A stretch of DNA of 44,873 nt from Candidatus Albibeggiatoa sp. nov. BB20 (GTDB taxonomy: Bacteria; Pseudomonadota; Gammaproteobacteria; Beggiatoales; Beggiatoaceae): the NCBI GenBank assembly GCA_016744725.1, contig JADGDW010000011.1, positions 1 to 44,873 of the forward strand, in the 5' to 3' direction. Below are positions 24,343 to 33,521 of this stretch, one piece after another. The position numbers and the translations under genes were made by a program. Position 1 is the stretch's first letter. Each line of letters starts with the position of its first letter. The notes under the pieces were generated by a model. The model ran no database searches, was not told the origin of the DNA, and saw nothing but the letters and a program-made list of their open reading frames with translations.

Positions 24343-25155
24343 ATGATTGAAACGGATGACATTTTAATTAAAGTACGCGGTTTAAAGTTTGCCCGTGGGG
24401 AACGTTGGATTTTTGATGATATAGATTTAGATATTCCACGCGGTAAAATTACAGCGATTATGGGGCCTAGCGGTACAGGTAAAACGACCTTATTGCGTTT
24501 GGTTGGCGGTCAGCTTAAACCAATGGCAGGAACAATTGAAATGGAAGGACAAAATATTCCTAAATTACGTTCATCTGCTTTATATAAATTGCGTAGACAA
24601 ATGGGCATGTTATTCCAAACAGGTGCATTGCTGACAGATTTAAATGTATATGAAAATGTGGCATTCCCTCTGCGTGAACACACAAAATTGCCTGAATCTT
24701 TAATTTACCATTTAGTATTGATGAAATTGCAAACGGTTGGTTTACGCGGTGCACGACTCTTGATGCCCAGTGAATTATCAGGCGGAATGGCACGGCGTGT
24801 AGCCTTGGCGCGTTCATTAGTCACCGATCCAACCATGATGATGTATGACGAACCATTTACAGGTCAAGACCCGATTTCTATGGGGGTGTTGGTGCGCTTA
24901 ATCCGTTCGATTAATGATGCCTTAGGTTTAACCAGTATTTTAGTGTCGCATGATGTGCATGAAACCTTGAGCATCGCTGATAAAGTTTATGTACTTTCCA
25001 ATGGCAAAATCGTGGGTGTGGGTTCACCAGAAGAATTGAAAAACTCGGATTCAGCATGGGTTAAACAGTTTGTGAATGCGGAATCTGATGGGCCTGTCCC
25101 ATTCCATTACCCAGCCCCCACTTATGCAGAGGAATTATTAGGAGACGCGGCATGA
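24343..25155 (+). CDS. mlaF: MlaF, ATPase of the Mla phospholipid transporter
   Basis: MlaF powers the inner-membrane MlaFEDB complex, which keeps outer-membrane lipid asymmetry. The 270-residue protein starts at 24343 so as to align with the 20-residue lead before the first beta strand in E. coli MlaF; an in-frame ATG at 24304 would add 13 residues. It has Walker A (GPSGTGKTT), Q-loop (LFQTGALLTDLNV), signature (LSGGMARRVALARSL), Walker B (MMYDEP) and H-loop (LVSHDVHETL). The C-terminal SDGPVPFHYPAPTY tail is diagnostic for MlaF. It overlaps mlaE by 4 bp. Confidence 0.95.
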   Translation: MIETDDILIKVRGLKFARGERWIFDDIDLDIPRGKITAIMGPSGTGKTTLLRLVGGQLKPMAGTIEMEGQNIPKLRSSALYKLRRQMGMLFQTGALLTDLNVYENVAFPLREHTKLPESLIYHLVLMKLQTVGLRGARLLMPSELSGGMARRVALARSLVTDPTMMMYDEPFTGQDPISMGVLVRLIRSINDALGLTSILVSHDVHETLSIADKVYVLSNGKIVGVGSPEELKNSDSAWVKQFVNAESDGPVPFHYPAPTYAEELLGDAA

Positions 25156-25934
25156 TGAATCAGTTTCAACAATTAGGCCGTTCAACCTTAGATTCATTTT
25201 CTAAATTTGGTCGTTCGCAAATCTTCTTAGGCCAGATTTTGGCTTCATTAGGGATTTTGTTTACTCGATTTCGCTTAGTCATTGCGCAAATGTATGCTGT
25301 TGGCGTGTTATCGCTGAGTATCATTTTAGTGTCTGGTTTATTCGTGGGCATGGTGCTGGGCTTACAACTTTATAATACCTTAGTGAATTTTGGCTCAACA
25401 GAAATTCTAGGCGCAGTGGTTGCATTATCGTTGGTACGAGAATTAGGCCCTGTGATTACAGCCCTCTTATTTGCAGGTCGAGCAGGTTCGGCATTGACTG
25501 CAGAAATTGGCCTAATGAAAGCCACAGAGCAATTATCAGCCATGGAAATGATGGCCGTTAATCCTTACAAACGGGTTATTGCACCTCGATTCTTGGCAGG
25601 CCTTTTCTCTATGCCATTGTTGGCGGCTATTTTCAGTGCCGTTGGCGTATTCGGTGGCTATTTAATTGTAGTGACTGTCTTGCGGGTTGATGATGGTGCA
25701 TTTTGGTCATTTATGCAGGCATCAGTAGAATGGCGCAGTGATATTTTAAACGGTGTTATAAAAAGTATTTTCTTTGGTTTTGTCGTGACTTGGATTGCGG
25801 TATTTGAAGGTTATGATTGTATTCCAACTTCTGAAGGTGTCAGTCGCGCCACAACCCGAACTGTGGTCTATTCCTCTTTGTCTATCTTGGCTTTAGACTT
25901 TGTATTAACGGCGGTGATGTTTGGGGATATTTAA
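25152..25934 (+). CDS. mlaE: MlaE, permease of the Mla phospholipid transporter
   Basis: The 260-residue integral membrane protein has about five or six hydrophobic segments and the conserved MlaE core (LSLVRELGPVITALLFAGRAGSALTA begins near residue 97; cited here as RELGP and AGRAGSA). The family length (about 260) is met. ATG 25152 overlaps the mlaF stop; a second ATG at 25155 is possible. A terminator follows immediately. The usual next genes mlaD, mlaC and mlaB are absent here and must lie elsewhere if the system is complete. Confidence 0.95.
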   Translation: MMNQFQQLGRSTLDSFSKFGRSQIFLGQILASLGILFTRFRLVIAQMYAVGVLSLSIILVSGLFVGMVLGLQLYNTLVNFGSTEILGAVVALSLVRELGPVITALLFAGRAGSALTAEIGLMKATEQLSAMEMMAVNPYKRVIAPRFLAGLFSMPLLAAIFSAVGVFGGYLIVVTVLRVDDGAFWSFMQASVEWRSDILNGVIKSIFFGFVVTWIAVFEGYDCIPTSEGVSRATTRTVVYSSLSILALDFVLTAVMFGDI

Positions 25935-25958
25935 AGGGAAATAAGCCTAATTTAAATT

Positions 25959-25997
25959 ATTGGCAGCCTCATGATGTAATGGGACTGCCAATTTTTT
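25959..25997 (+). terminator. Rho-independent terminator after mlaE
   Basis: ATTGGCAG (25959-25966) pairs with CTGCCAAT (25985-25992) around an 18-base loop, followed by TTTTTT. It separates mlaFE from the converging rnfB. Confidence 0.8.
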
Positions 25998-26075
25998 ATA
26001 CTCTGTAGTTGATTTTACTGACAGGCTTTAATCTCAGAATGACCCGTTTTGAAGCTTCCTAACACATCTCTAATC

Positions 26076-26654
26076 CTAAGCAGCTTTACGCTGTTCCTCA
26101 ACCATCGTGTGAAGAGGATAAGGCCATTTCCAAGTCACTGTGCTCTGTGGGATCGGTTCCATTGTAATGCAATCTACTGGGCATGGCGGTAAACATAATT
26201 CACAACCTGTGCATTCTTTCGCAATGACAGTGTGCATATGCTTCGCAGCACCTAAAATCGCATCAACAGGACAGGCTTGAATACATAGAGTACAACCAAT
26301 ACATGTATTCTCATCAATGATCGCAACTAAGCTTATATTCTCTTCTAAATCATCATCATTGCCATCAATTGGCTTGGGTTCTCTATCCAATAATTCAGCC
26401 AAAGCTAACATAGTGGTTTCACCACCGGGCGGACATTGGTTAATTTCTGCCTCCTCATTTGCCATTGCCTCTGCATAAGGGCGACAACCCGGAAAAGTAC
26501 ATTTACCGCACTGCTGCTGCGGCAATAATGCGTCAATTTGATCGACAATGGGGTTGCTTTCTACCTTGAACTTGATTGCTGCATAACCTAATAACAAACC
26601 AAAAAATAAAGCTAACAAACTGATGACAGCGATGGCAGTTAATATCATTATCAT
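26076..26654 (-). CDS. rnfB: RnfB, iron-sulfur subunit of the Rnf electron-transport complex
   Basis: RnfB passes electrons between ferredoxin and the membrane-bound Rnf complex (ion-pumping or redox-sensor reducing). The 192-residue length equals that of E. coli RsxB. An N-terminal membrane helix (about residues 5-27) is followed by the Fe-S domain (CGKCTFPGCRPYAEAM... then CPPGGE) and two [4Fe-4S] ferredoxin motifs (CIGCTLCIQACPVD and CTGCELCLPPCPVD). It stands alone; rnfA, C, D, G and E are not in this window. Confidence 0.95.
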   Translation of the reverse strand: MIMILTAIAVISLLALFFGLLLGYAAIKFKVESNPIVDQIDALLPQQQCGKCTFPGCRPYAEAMANEEAEINQCPPGGETTMLALAELLDREPKPIDGNDDDLEENISLVAIIDENTCIGCTLCIQACPVDAILGAAKHMHTVIAKECTGCELCLPPCPVDCITMEPIPQSTVTWKWPYPLHTMVEEQRKAA

Positions 26655-26749
26655 GAGCTTAACTCATTCCTTTTACATTGAATCTTAAAACTTAAATGTG
26701 ATGTTCCCTGTTGCACTAACAATGATAACATAGCAAATCATAACATAAG

Positions 26750-28054
26750 TTAATATAAATCAATTTCTCCTTGTTGGCCATAGTGCCCCATTGTAAAATC
26801 TTGCATATTTAAAGCTTCATGTGCATCGGTATTATCTTTGGAAAACACAGAAAATGGCTTGTTATAGGTTTTGAGTAAGCCTTCAACGGGTTGTTGTAAA
26901 TCTTCTAATGCTAAATGGACTGCTGCACGATCTTGTACTATATTTTGAGTCAATTCAATTTGGTTCACTGCGGCAATCAATATCCGGGTTAAATCATAAG
27001 CATGAATAAATCCCGTTGGTGCTTTTATGTCATAGGCTGTTTTTAGCTGTGGGAATAATGTTTTTGCTTGTTTTAATACATTTTGAGCAAACGGATCATC
27101 ATCTATATCCAGAAAAGAAAAACACGTTTGAATAAAAGCTAAATCTAATTGTTCACGCATGGTGACATCAATCACTTTGGGAAAATCACCGCCTGTGATA
27201 CCCCAATGGCTGGCAATCGGTAAATGCTGTGTTTCAGGTAATTTCAGCATTGCTTTAGCAAAGGTTTTACCTTCTGGTGCATTACCCACGAAAAAAATCA
27301 CATCTGCATTGCTATAACTAATCGTACGCAAAATAGCGCGGGCTTTACCTTCAACAACACCCCAATTAAACCAAGTGACTCGTGGCTCAGCATAGCCAAG
27401 GGCTAAAAGTGCTGTAGTCATTACTTTATGATTCGCTTTGCCCCAACCTGTGCGTTCTAGTAGTAAATGAGGCGTTTTAAATTTACGTTGTTTTACTGCA
27501 TAATCTGTAATCACATAACCCGCTTTGCTATCGTCTATAGATAGGCGAAACACCCAATTCTCACCGCCAGCATAACGAGTAATAGGCCCAGCCGCTGCCC
27601 AAGGCACAAGGGCTAAGATTTTTTGTTGATTGATAAAAGTTAAATTGGCTAATAATGGTGGGGAATGCAGGCCAGAAAAAAGAGCCAGTGCATTTTCATC
27701 TTGCAAATACTGTTCGAGATGTTGACGACTGCGGGCAGAATTACCTTGATGATCTAGTTTGACTAATTCAACTGGACGACCTGCTAATTCATTATTCACT
27801 TCATGCAGTGCTGTGAGTATGCCTTGTTCAATCGAAAGCGTAGACTCAATTGTATTCGTAGCATCAGCGTCGAGATAAAGCCGAACAGGTTCTGTTGCTG
27901 CAAGCCCATAACTTGCAAATAACATACTGAATAACAAACTAAAATTTACTGAGTTATACCAAACCCATAATAATGTTTTATTTAAATTATTTTGCCAAGG
28001 TCGTAATTTTACGGAGAACGCACGTAAAACAAAGATTTTAGTTAAGCCATTCAT
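26750..28054 (-). CDS. Periplasmic (type 1) substrate-binding protein, Leu/Ile/Val-binding-like
   Basis: The start at 28054 is preferred because AGGAG lies 7 bp upstream. ATG 28060 and a longer frame starting at 28123 have worse spacing. The 434-residue protein has a hydrophobic export signal (about residues 28-52, cleavage near GLAATEP) and then the two-lobed periplasmic binding fold (Peripla_BP_6 type): ALFSGLHSPPLLA around residue 125 and a glycine/tryptophan hinge (SHWGITGGDFP) around 285. It lies 103 bp downstream of a hybrid histidine kinase on the same strand. No transporter genes accompany it, so it may act as a periplasmic ligand sensor for the kinase. The ligand is unknown. Confidence 0.75.
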   Translation of the reverse strand: MNGLTKIFVLRAFSVKLRPWQNNLNKTLLWVWYNSVNFSLLFSMLFASYGLAATEPVRLYLDADATNTIESTLSIEQGILTALHEVNNELAGRPVELVKLDHQGNSARSRQHLEQYLQDENALALFSGLHSPPLLANLTFINQQKILALVPWAAAGPITRYAGGENWVFRLSIDDSKAGYVITDYAVKQRKFKTPHLLLERTGWGKANHKVMTTALLALGYAEPRVTWFNWGVVEGKARAILRTISYSNADVIFFVGNAPEGKTFAKAMLKLPETQHLPIASHWGITGGDFPKVIDVTMREQLDLAFIQTCFSFLDIDDDPFAQNVLKQAKTLFPQLKTAYDIKAPTGFIHAYDLTRILIAAVNQIELTQNIVQDRAAVHLALEDLQQPVEGLLKTYNKPFSVFSKDNTDAHEALNMQDFTMGHYGQQGEIDLY

Positions 28055-28157
28055 TGCCATACTCCTGAATTTTGAACAGACCTTGGTTAAGCTAAATAAT
28101 TGTTGGGCTTGCTCTATTGTCAATTGAACTGGGAAGGATGATTGATGCTAATAGTCT

Positions 28158-30224
28158 CTAATTTGAGCATTCTGCTGCAAAAGTCCATTTTAAATCTAAA
28201 TTTGTACTCAAAATAATTTGTAAATCAATAAAATAAAACGGCTTAGGCAAAAAACCATTGCATCCTGCAGCGATTGCTCGGTCATGGTCAGCTTTAAACG
28301 CACTGGCAGAAAGTGCAATAATCGGTAAATCAGGATATTGTTTTCTTATCAAACGGGTCAATTCTAATCCATCTAAAACAGGCATGACAATATCAGTACA
28401 GATTAAATCAGGCCGCCAAGATTGAGCCAGTTCAAGGCCTTCTTGACCATTCTCTGCAGTTTTGACAACAAAACCCAATGGTTTGAGAAAGGCTTTTAAC
28501 AAAGTCCGATTAGCGGGTGTGTCATCTACCACTAAAATATGATATTTATCACGCGTGCTATTGTGACCAAGCATTTGATAACCATTAGGAATAGGCTGCG
28601 TATCAGATTGAGACAACATTGCTTCATTAATATTACTGATCGGTGGTAAATTTAAACATACCGTGAACGTACTGCCTTTGCCTAATTCACTGTGTACACT
28701 TAGCGTACCATTCATCATCGCTACAATTTTCTGACTGATTGCTAAGCCTAAGCCTGTTCCTTCAGTTTTTTTCAGATGCTCACCCACTTGTTGAAACGGG
28801 TTGAATACTTTAGCTTGATTCGCGGCATCAATACCTTGGCCTGTGTCGATAACATCGAACCGTAAATGCCCGCCGCTGTCATAACCTATTTGTAAAGTCA
28901 CACTGCCATGGTCAGTAAATTTAATCGCATTACCGAGCAAATTAATCAATACTTGGCGCAAACGTTGTTCATCAACATGAATCATATTTGGTATCGATGA
29001 TACAGGTTCATAGTGAAACTTAATTCCTTTTTCCCGCGCCCGCAATACAAAAATATTGACAACATTTCTAATAAAGCTATCAAAATGCACATCATCAGAA
29101 AATAATTCAATTTTGCCTGCTTCAATTTTAGATAAATCTAGCACCTCATTAATTAACATTAACAGATGTTCACCGCTACTTTGAATAATGTCCAAACCAC
29201 TACGTTGTTCCTCGTTAAGATCATCATCAAAACCAAGAATTTGTGCATAACCTAAAATCCCATTGAGTGGGGTGCGTAGTTCATGACTCATACTGGCAAG
29301 AAAGGTGCTTTTGGCTTGATTCGCAATTTCAGATGCATGTTTGGCTTGATTTGCTTCATCCTGAGCCTGCTGTAATGAATAAACCGTAATGCGGATTAAA
29401 CGGTGTGAAATGAATAGGGCAATACTGCTAATGGTTAACAATAGTAAAACAGTCAGCACAATTTGCAATGATGAACCCGTTGTATCTTGTGGTGTTGTTT
29501 CATGAATTTTGCCGAATAACGGGAAACTGCTGTGAATATTATTCAGCGTAATCGTAAATTTATACCAATTGAGCTGACTAGATTCTGAGTCTAATACTGA
29601 TAGCTGCCATGTTGAATAAAAAAGTTGTAAATCAAAAGCATGTAACTGTGCTGCTAAAAAATGTTGTAGCCATGTTTTATCAATGATATAGCCAATAGCA
29701 ACCAAACCGTCTACACCATGAATATCAGGGCGTAAATGTTCTAAAGAGACCAGTAATAGTTGTTCCTCAAGTAAGGTTAAAATTGTTATAGATTCAGTTG
29801 AATCAAGTGCGGATAAGACTTCTTTTTGTAGCGCATCTGGAAAATCATACCATGTAGGTTGATCTGCTCTGACAACGACTTTTGCCTGCTTATCATATAC
29901 TGTGACCCAGTCAAATGCTAAACCTGTATAAAAAGGTTGGATTAATTCTAATAAGCCGTCTCTATTTTCAGTTAGCAACCCATCAGCCATTCGCCAATCT
30001 TCAACTAAAACATGGGCAACTTGTTGCGTATCTTTAGCCATTTGCTGTAAATCAGTTTGCACTTTTGCTTTATGAATAAACTGGCTATATTCAACTTGTC
30101 TTTCATATAGATTATACTGCAATAAGCTAATATAAATCATGCCCGCTATAAGCAATATGCTAGTGAGGAGTGTAGGAATGAGTAACTTCCAACGTAAACT
30201 CATGGTAGAAGCCTTATTTATCAT
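28158..30224 (-). CDS. Membrane hybrid sensor histidine kinase with receiver
   Basis: Of 688 residues, helices at about 12-34 and 254-273 flank a 220-residue periplasmic sensor. A short coiled linker leads to HisKA with phospho-acceptor H314 (SHELRTPLNG). HATPase boxes follow: N (QVLINLLGNAIKFTDHG), G1 (DTGQGI), F (FNPFQQ) and G2 (GTGLGLA). A C-terminal receiver (about 561-680) has the acid pair DD at 567-568, phospho-acceptor D611 (CTDIVMP) and K (LPKPF). An ATG at 30203 with AAGG 8 bp upstream is an alternative start. No separate output regulator is adjacent. It is divergent from the glutamate-receptor-like channel gene. Confidence 0.92.
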   Translation of the reverse strand: MINKASTMSLRWKLLIPTLLTSILLIAGMIYISLLQYNLYERQVEYSQFIHKAKVQTDLQQMAKDTQQVAHVLVEDWRMADGLLTENRDGLLELIQPFYTGLAFDWVTVYDKQAKVVVRADQPTWYDFPDALQKEVLSALDSTESITILTLLEEQLLLVSLEHLRPDIHGVDGLVAIGYIIDKTWLQHFLAAQLHAFDLQLFYSTWQLSVLDSESSQLNWYKFTITLNNIHSSFPLFGKIHETTPQDTTGSSLQIVLTVLLLLTISSIALFISHRLIRITVYSLQQAQDEANQAKHASEIANQAKSTFLASMSHELRTPLNGILGYAQILGFDDDLNEEQRSGLDIIQSSGEHLLMLINEVLDLSKIEAGKIELFSDDVHFDSFIRNVVNIFVLRAREKGIKFHYEPVSSIPNMIHVDEQRLRQVLINLLGNAIKFTDHGSVTLQIGYDSGGHLRFDVIDTGQGIDAANQAKVFNPFQQVGEHLKKTEGTGLGLAISQKIVAMMNGTLSVHSELGKGSTFTVCLNLPPISNINEAMLSQSDTQPIPNGYQMLGHNSTRDKYHILVVDDTPANRTLLKAFLKPLGFVVKTAENGQEGLELAQSWRPDLICTDIVMPVLDGLELTRLIRKQYPDLPIIALSASAFKADHDRAIAAGCNGFLPKPFYFIDLQIILSTNLDLKWTFAAECSN

Positions 30225-30678
30225 AAAAGTGGTTTGTAATTGAATTTATACATACATTATGGCTTGTGCGACTATATTGATTTTATTATTTATATTCAAA
30301 ATATTACTGATTTAGCAGACGTGCTTTTAAAGTGTATTATTAATTAATAATACCTCTTATTGTGATTAATAGAAATGGTTTTTTATTTATTGATTTTATT
30401 TGCGCTAATAATTTAAATTACATATTAAAGCAATTTCAGTCCGACGTATTTTTTAGAGCTTTAAAAGCAATTGTTTAGCCACTTAAAACAAAACCAAATT
30501 CATTTAGCAATTTAAGTTATTATTATAAATATTGTTGTTATTTTATGTTTGAATCTTTATATATATTTTAAGTTCCGATTATATTGCTAAATGATTCCCA
30601 ATTGAGCTACAATCTGCGGGCTGAAATAACAACTTATCGCCACTCTTAACTAAAGACAACCAATAGCTAAAGCCCTGA
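30225..30678. other. Divergent promoter region
   Basis: This 454 bp AT-rich gap separates the kinase (-) from the channel gene (+). It contains many A/T tracts and must hold promoters for both, but no convincing -35/-10 pair, operator palindrome or small gene was seen. Confidence 0.4.
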
Positions 30679-31791
30679 ATGGAAAAGCTTAAATATTACA
30701 TATTTCTTATTCTTCTTACTGCCTGTTTAACCCTGCCTGTCTCTCAAGCCCAAGATAACAACTGTATGACGGTTGCAATCGCTAATAGCGTGCCTTGGAG
30801 CCAGTATGATAAGGAACAAGAAGCTGATAAACGCCAACCATCTGGATTTAATATAGATTTATGGCATCAAATAAAAAAAGATTTACATTTATGTTCTCAA
30901 TGGTATTACAGCGAGGATATGAAAGATGCAATTTTGGCGGTGAATACAAACAAAGCTGATATTGGCTTAGTCAATTTTCCTGCTTCAAATGTGTTACAAC
31001 TGGGTCTACAAACTGCAACAGTTAAAGAATATACCACGACACATATTGTTAAACAGGTGCTTTCTGATTTAGCCTCAAATTTATCATGGAAAATTTTATG
31101 GATTGCCCTGAGTGTTTTAGCCATTACTGCATTTATTCGTTGGGCTGTAGATCGTTTGCAACCTAAAGAATATCGCCGATTTCATCGAAATTTTATAAAA
31201 GAATTTTTAGGCGTGATATGGTGGAATATCAATTTAATTATTGGTTGGGAAGGTTTTGATACAAGCCGAGGAATCGCTCTATTTTTTGATTTTACTTGGC
31301 ATATTTTAGGAATGGTAATGTTTGGCGCATTACTCAGTATTTTGACAGTTTCATTTAGCTTAGCGGCCAGTGGTAATCAAATTCATAAACAAGATGATGT
31401 CGATGGTAAAACTGTTGCAATACTCAAAGATTCAAGCTATATCAAACACTATCTAAAACAGCGTGATCCACATACTGAATTTATCGAAGTGGATAACTTA
31501 AAACAAGGTTTTCAACTGCTTGAAACCTTTAAAATTGATGCACTAGTACACAATAGCGTAGAGTTACGAAACTTTTTTAAAGGCCGTTATGATAGCGCGG
31601 TAAATATTCGCTTATTGCCCAGTGTGATCAACTATCAACAATACGGCATTATTATAGATCCAAACAATGCTTATCAAAGCGCAATAGTTGATAGCTTAGC
31701 CCGTTATAATAAAGCTCAGGGTTTAGAATCGAGCTTAATTGAGCGTTTATCCAATAAATGGGGCATTACATTGGAAACTAAAAACTTTTGA
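30679..31791 (+). CDS. Ionotropic glutamate receptor-like (GluR0-type) ligand-gated channel with atypical pore
   Basis: The 370-residue protein has the split architecture of prokaryotic glutamate receptors: signal peptide (1-24), ligand-binding lobe S1 (about 30-125), membrane helix (138-155), re-entrant pore loop (about 176-192), second helix (203-224) and lobe S2 (about 240-360). In place of the potassium filter TVGYGD the loop reads IIGWEGF. The WW lead-in and S/T-R-G after it keep the family pattern. The S1 segment DIGLVNFPASNVLQL lacks the T-x-x-R arginine that normally binds the ligand's alpha-carboxylate. It therefore may gate a different ion or ligand, or be a non-conducting sensor. 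The tandem membrane protein at 31918 follows on the same strand. Confidence 0.75.
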   Translation: MEKLKYYIFLILLTACLTLPVSQAQDNNCMTVAIANSVPWSQYDKEQEADKRQPSGFNIDLWHQIKKDLHLCSQWYYSEDMKDAILAVNTNKADIGLVNFPASNVLQLGLQTATVKEYTTTHIVKQVLSDLASNLSWKILWIALSVLAITAFIRWAVDRLQPKEYRRFHRNFIKEFLGVIWWNINLIIGWEGFDTSRGIALFFDFTWHILGMVMFGALLSILTVSFSLAASGNQIHKQDDVDGKTVAILKDSSYIKHYLKQRDPHTEFIEVDNLKQGFQLLETFKIDALVHNSVELRNFFKGRYDSAVNIRLLPSVINYQQYGIIIDPNNAYQSAIVDSLARYNKAQGLESSLIERLSNKWGITLETKNF

Positions 31792-31917
31792 GCTATGCGA
31801 AACAATGCTTAATTAGGCTCGCACTTTTATGATTTCGTCATATTTTTAGTTTAATGTATCGCAGGGATAGCCTGTTATACAATAATGCTCGTAGCTTAAA
31901 TCCAAAAGGTTAGCCTA

Positions 31918-33483
31918 ATGTATTGGATAGGAAAACGCCAACAATTCCAGCATAAAATAATCCCCAGCTTTTGGTTTTTAATCTCACTCAGTTTTGTCTT
32001 TTTGAGTGTTATTTATGTTATTTATGACGCACATCACTATTCTCAACATATCCCTTACTTAGGTGAGATTTTATTTAAATTACTGCCACTGCTTTGGTTT
32101 TTGGTATTTATTGAGCGTTGGCTTAGCTATATTTTTCTATCAGACCTTGTTTCCCGTCAGCAGCAAACCTATCAATATTTACTCGCAAGTCTGTTTCCTG
32201 CTTTACGTTTAAGCCATCTCTCAGAGAACAAGGTGTGGCTTGGGAATTGGAAATCTGTTGATACCGATAATGTAGCTAAAATAGAACAACTCTTTACTTA
32301 TCCTATCTTATTAATTGCGCTCATAGTGCTTGCACCCCTGTCGGTTTTATCCCTTTGGATTCCAACTGAATTTTTAATCCAACAGCCATGGTTCATGCAC
32401 GCAAAATTGTTAGGCATGAGTTTGATTGTGACATTGTGGATTATTGAATTAGCGATTATGTTGGGCATTTCATCAAAACCGCTGCAATATTTAACAAATC
32501 ATTGGTTAGATTTATTGATATTCATTTTCCCATTAGCAGCCCTCAACCGCCTGATTCAAGTATTTGGTTTCCAAGCTTATTACAATTTAATTGATAATTA
32601 CATTGTCAGATTCATGTTTTTGCTGAAAATTGTTTTTTTAGGATTATCAGCTATTTTAATTCAGTATTATCAAACAGATCATGGAATGCAGAGCTTACAT
32701 TATTTAGATGAGATGCAATGGATTTTGTTTGGATTATGGTTTGTTTTTGCAATAGAACGTGGCTTGTATTTAAGTCTATGTCCAAATAAAACATGGCGTA
32801 GTTTCGTCGCCGCATTTTTTATCGTGTTATTTCCCCCGTTACACTTGGCAGCACGCCGCTGTCATACTGAGGAATATATCTGGTATTTTAGCCACTGGGA
32901 ATTAGTGAGAGAAGAGCTATTTGACAAGATAGAACGGCAATTTTTATTTTGGATTATATTAATATTAGTGATAATGACTCCATTTTGGTTAATTGAGCTT
33001 ATTTTTTCGAAAAAGTTACACGACCACATCTTATTACAACATATCATGAATACAGGTAATGCTATTGTTTGGGCTGTATTTGTCGCGGAGTTTGTGATTG
33101 AGATTTCAATTACTAAAAAATGGCAACAATATCTGCTTAAACATTGGGTTGAATTATTAATTATCCTATTACCAATGCTAGCATTTGCCCGATTCTTGCG
33201 TTTTGCTCAATTTGGGTTTTTAGCAAAATTTGGCTTTATTCAGAAGATGGTCGTCACTTACAGCGCAAAATGGCAAAAATTGTTGAATATCTATCGCGCA
33301 CGTTCAACCATGAATCGTTTAGTGAGACTTTTTATTTTGGTAGATGTGATTCGACGTTGGCAACAAAACCGCAACCCACAGAAATATTTGAAAAAATTGC
33401 ATGAGCAGTTAGAAGAAAAGCAGCAGGAATTAGATATTATTAAACACAAAATTTCAGAAACTGAGAAATTGATAGATACTTAA
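31918..33483 (+). CDS. Membrane protein built of two tandem voltage-sensor-like modules
   Basis: The 521-residue protein has about ten membrane segments. Residues about 61-216 and 275-429 are two copies of one module. Each opens with F(A/I)IER, continues with a hydrophobic pair, and ends with xxIE(L/I), a short basic turn, then NHWLDLLIFIFPLAALNRL (first) or KHWVELLIILLPMLAFARFLRF (second). The order S2 acid, W-x-(D/E)-LL-I-xxP, then an R-containing helix resembles S2-S3-S4 of voltage sensors. The C-terminus (about 485-520) is a coiled coil. No pore helix with a filter was found. It lies 126 bp after the glutamate-receptor-like gene. Not recognised as a named family; the comparison is by pattern. 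Confidence 0.6.
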   Translation: MYWIGKRQQFQHKIIPSFWFLISLSFVFLSVIYVIYDAHHYSQHIPYLGEILFKLLPLLWFLVFIERWLSYIFLSDLVSRQQQTYQYLLASLFPALRLSHLSENKVWLGNWKSVDTDNVAKIEQLFTYPILLIALIVLAPLSVLSLWIPTEFLIQQPWFMHAKLLGMSLIVTLWIIELAIMLGISSKPLQYLTNHWLDLLIFIFPLAALNRLIQVFGFQAYYNLIDNYIVRFMFLLKIVFLGLSAILIQYYQTDHGMQSLHYLDEMQWILFGLWFVFAIERGLYLSLCPNKTWRSFVAAFFIVLFPPLHLAARRCHTEEYIWYFSHWELVREELFDKIERQFLFWIILILVIMTPFWLIELIFSKKLHDHILLQHIMNTGNAIVWAVFVAEFVIEISITKKWQQYLLKHWVELLIILLPMLAFARFLRFAQFGFLAKFGFIQKMVVTYSAKWQKLLNIYRARSTMNRLVRLFILVDVIRRWQQNRNPQKYLKKLHEQLEEKQQELDIIKHKISETEKLIDT

Positions 33484-33521
33484 TATTTTTATTTCAGACT
33501 CCAAATTCAACGAACCACAAT

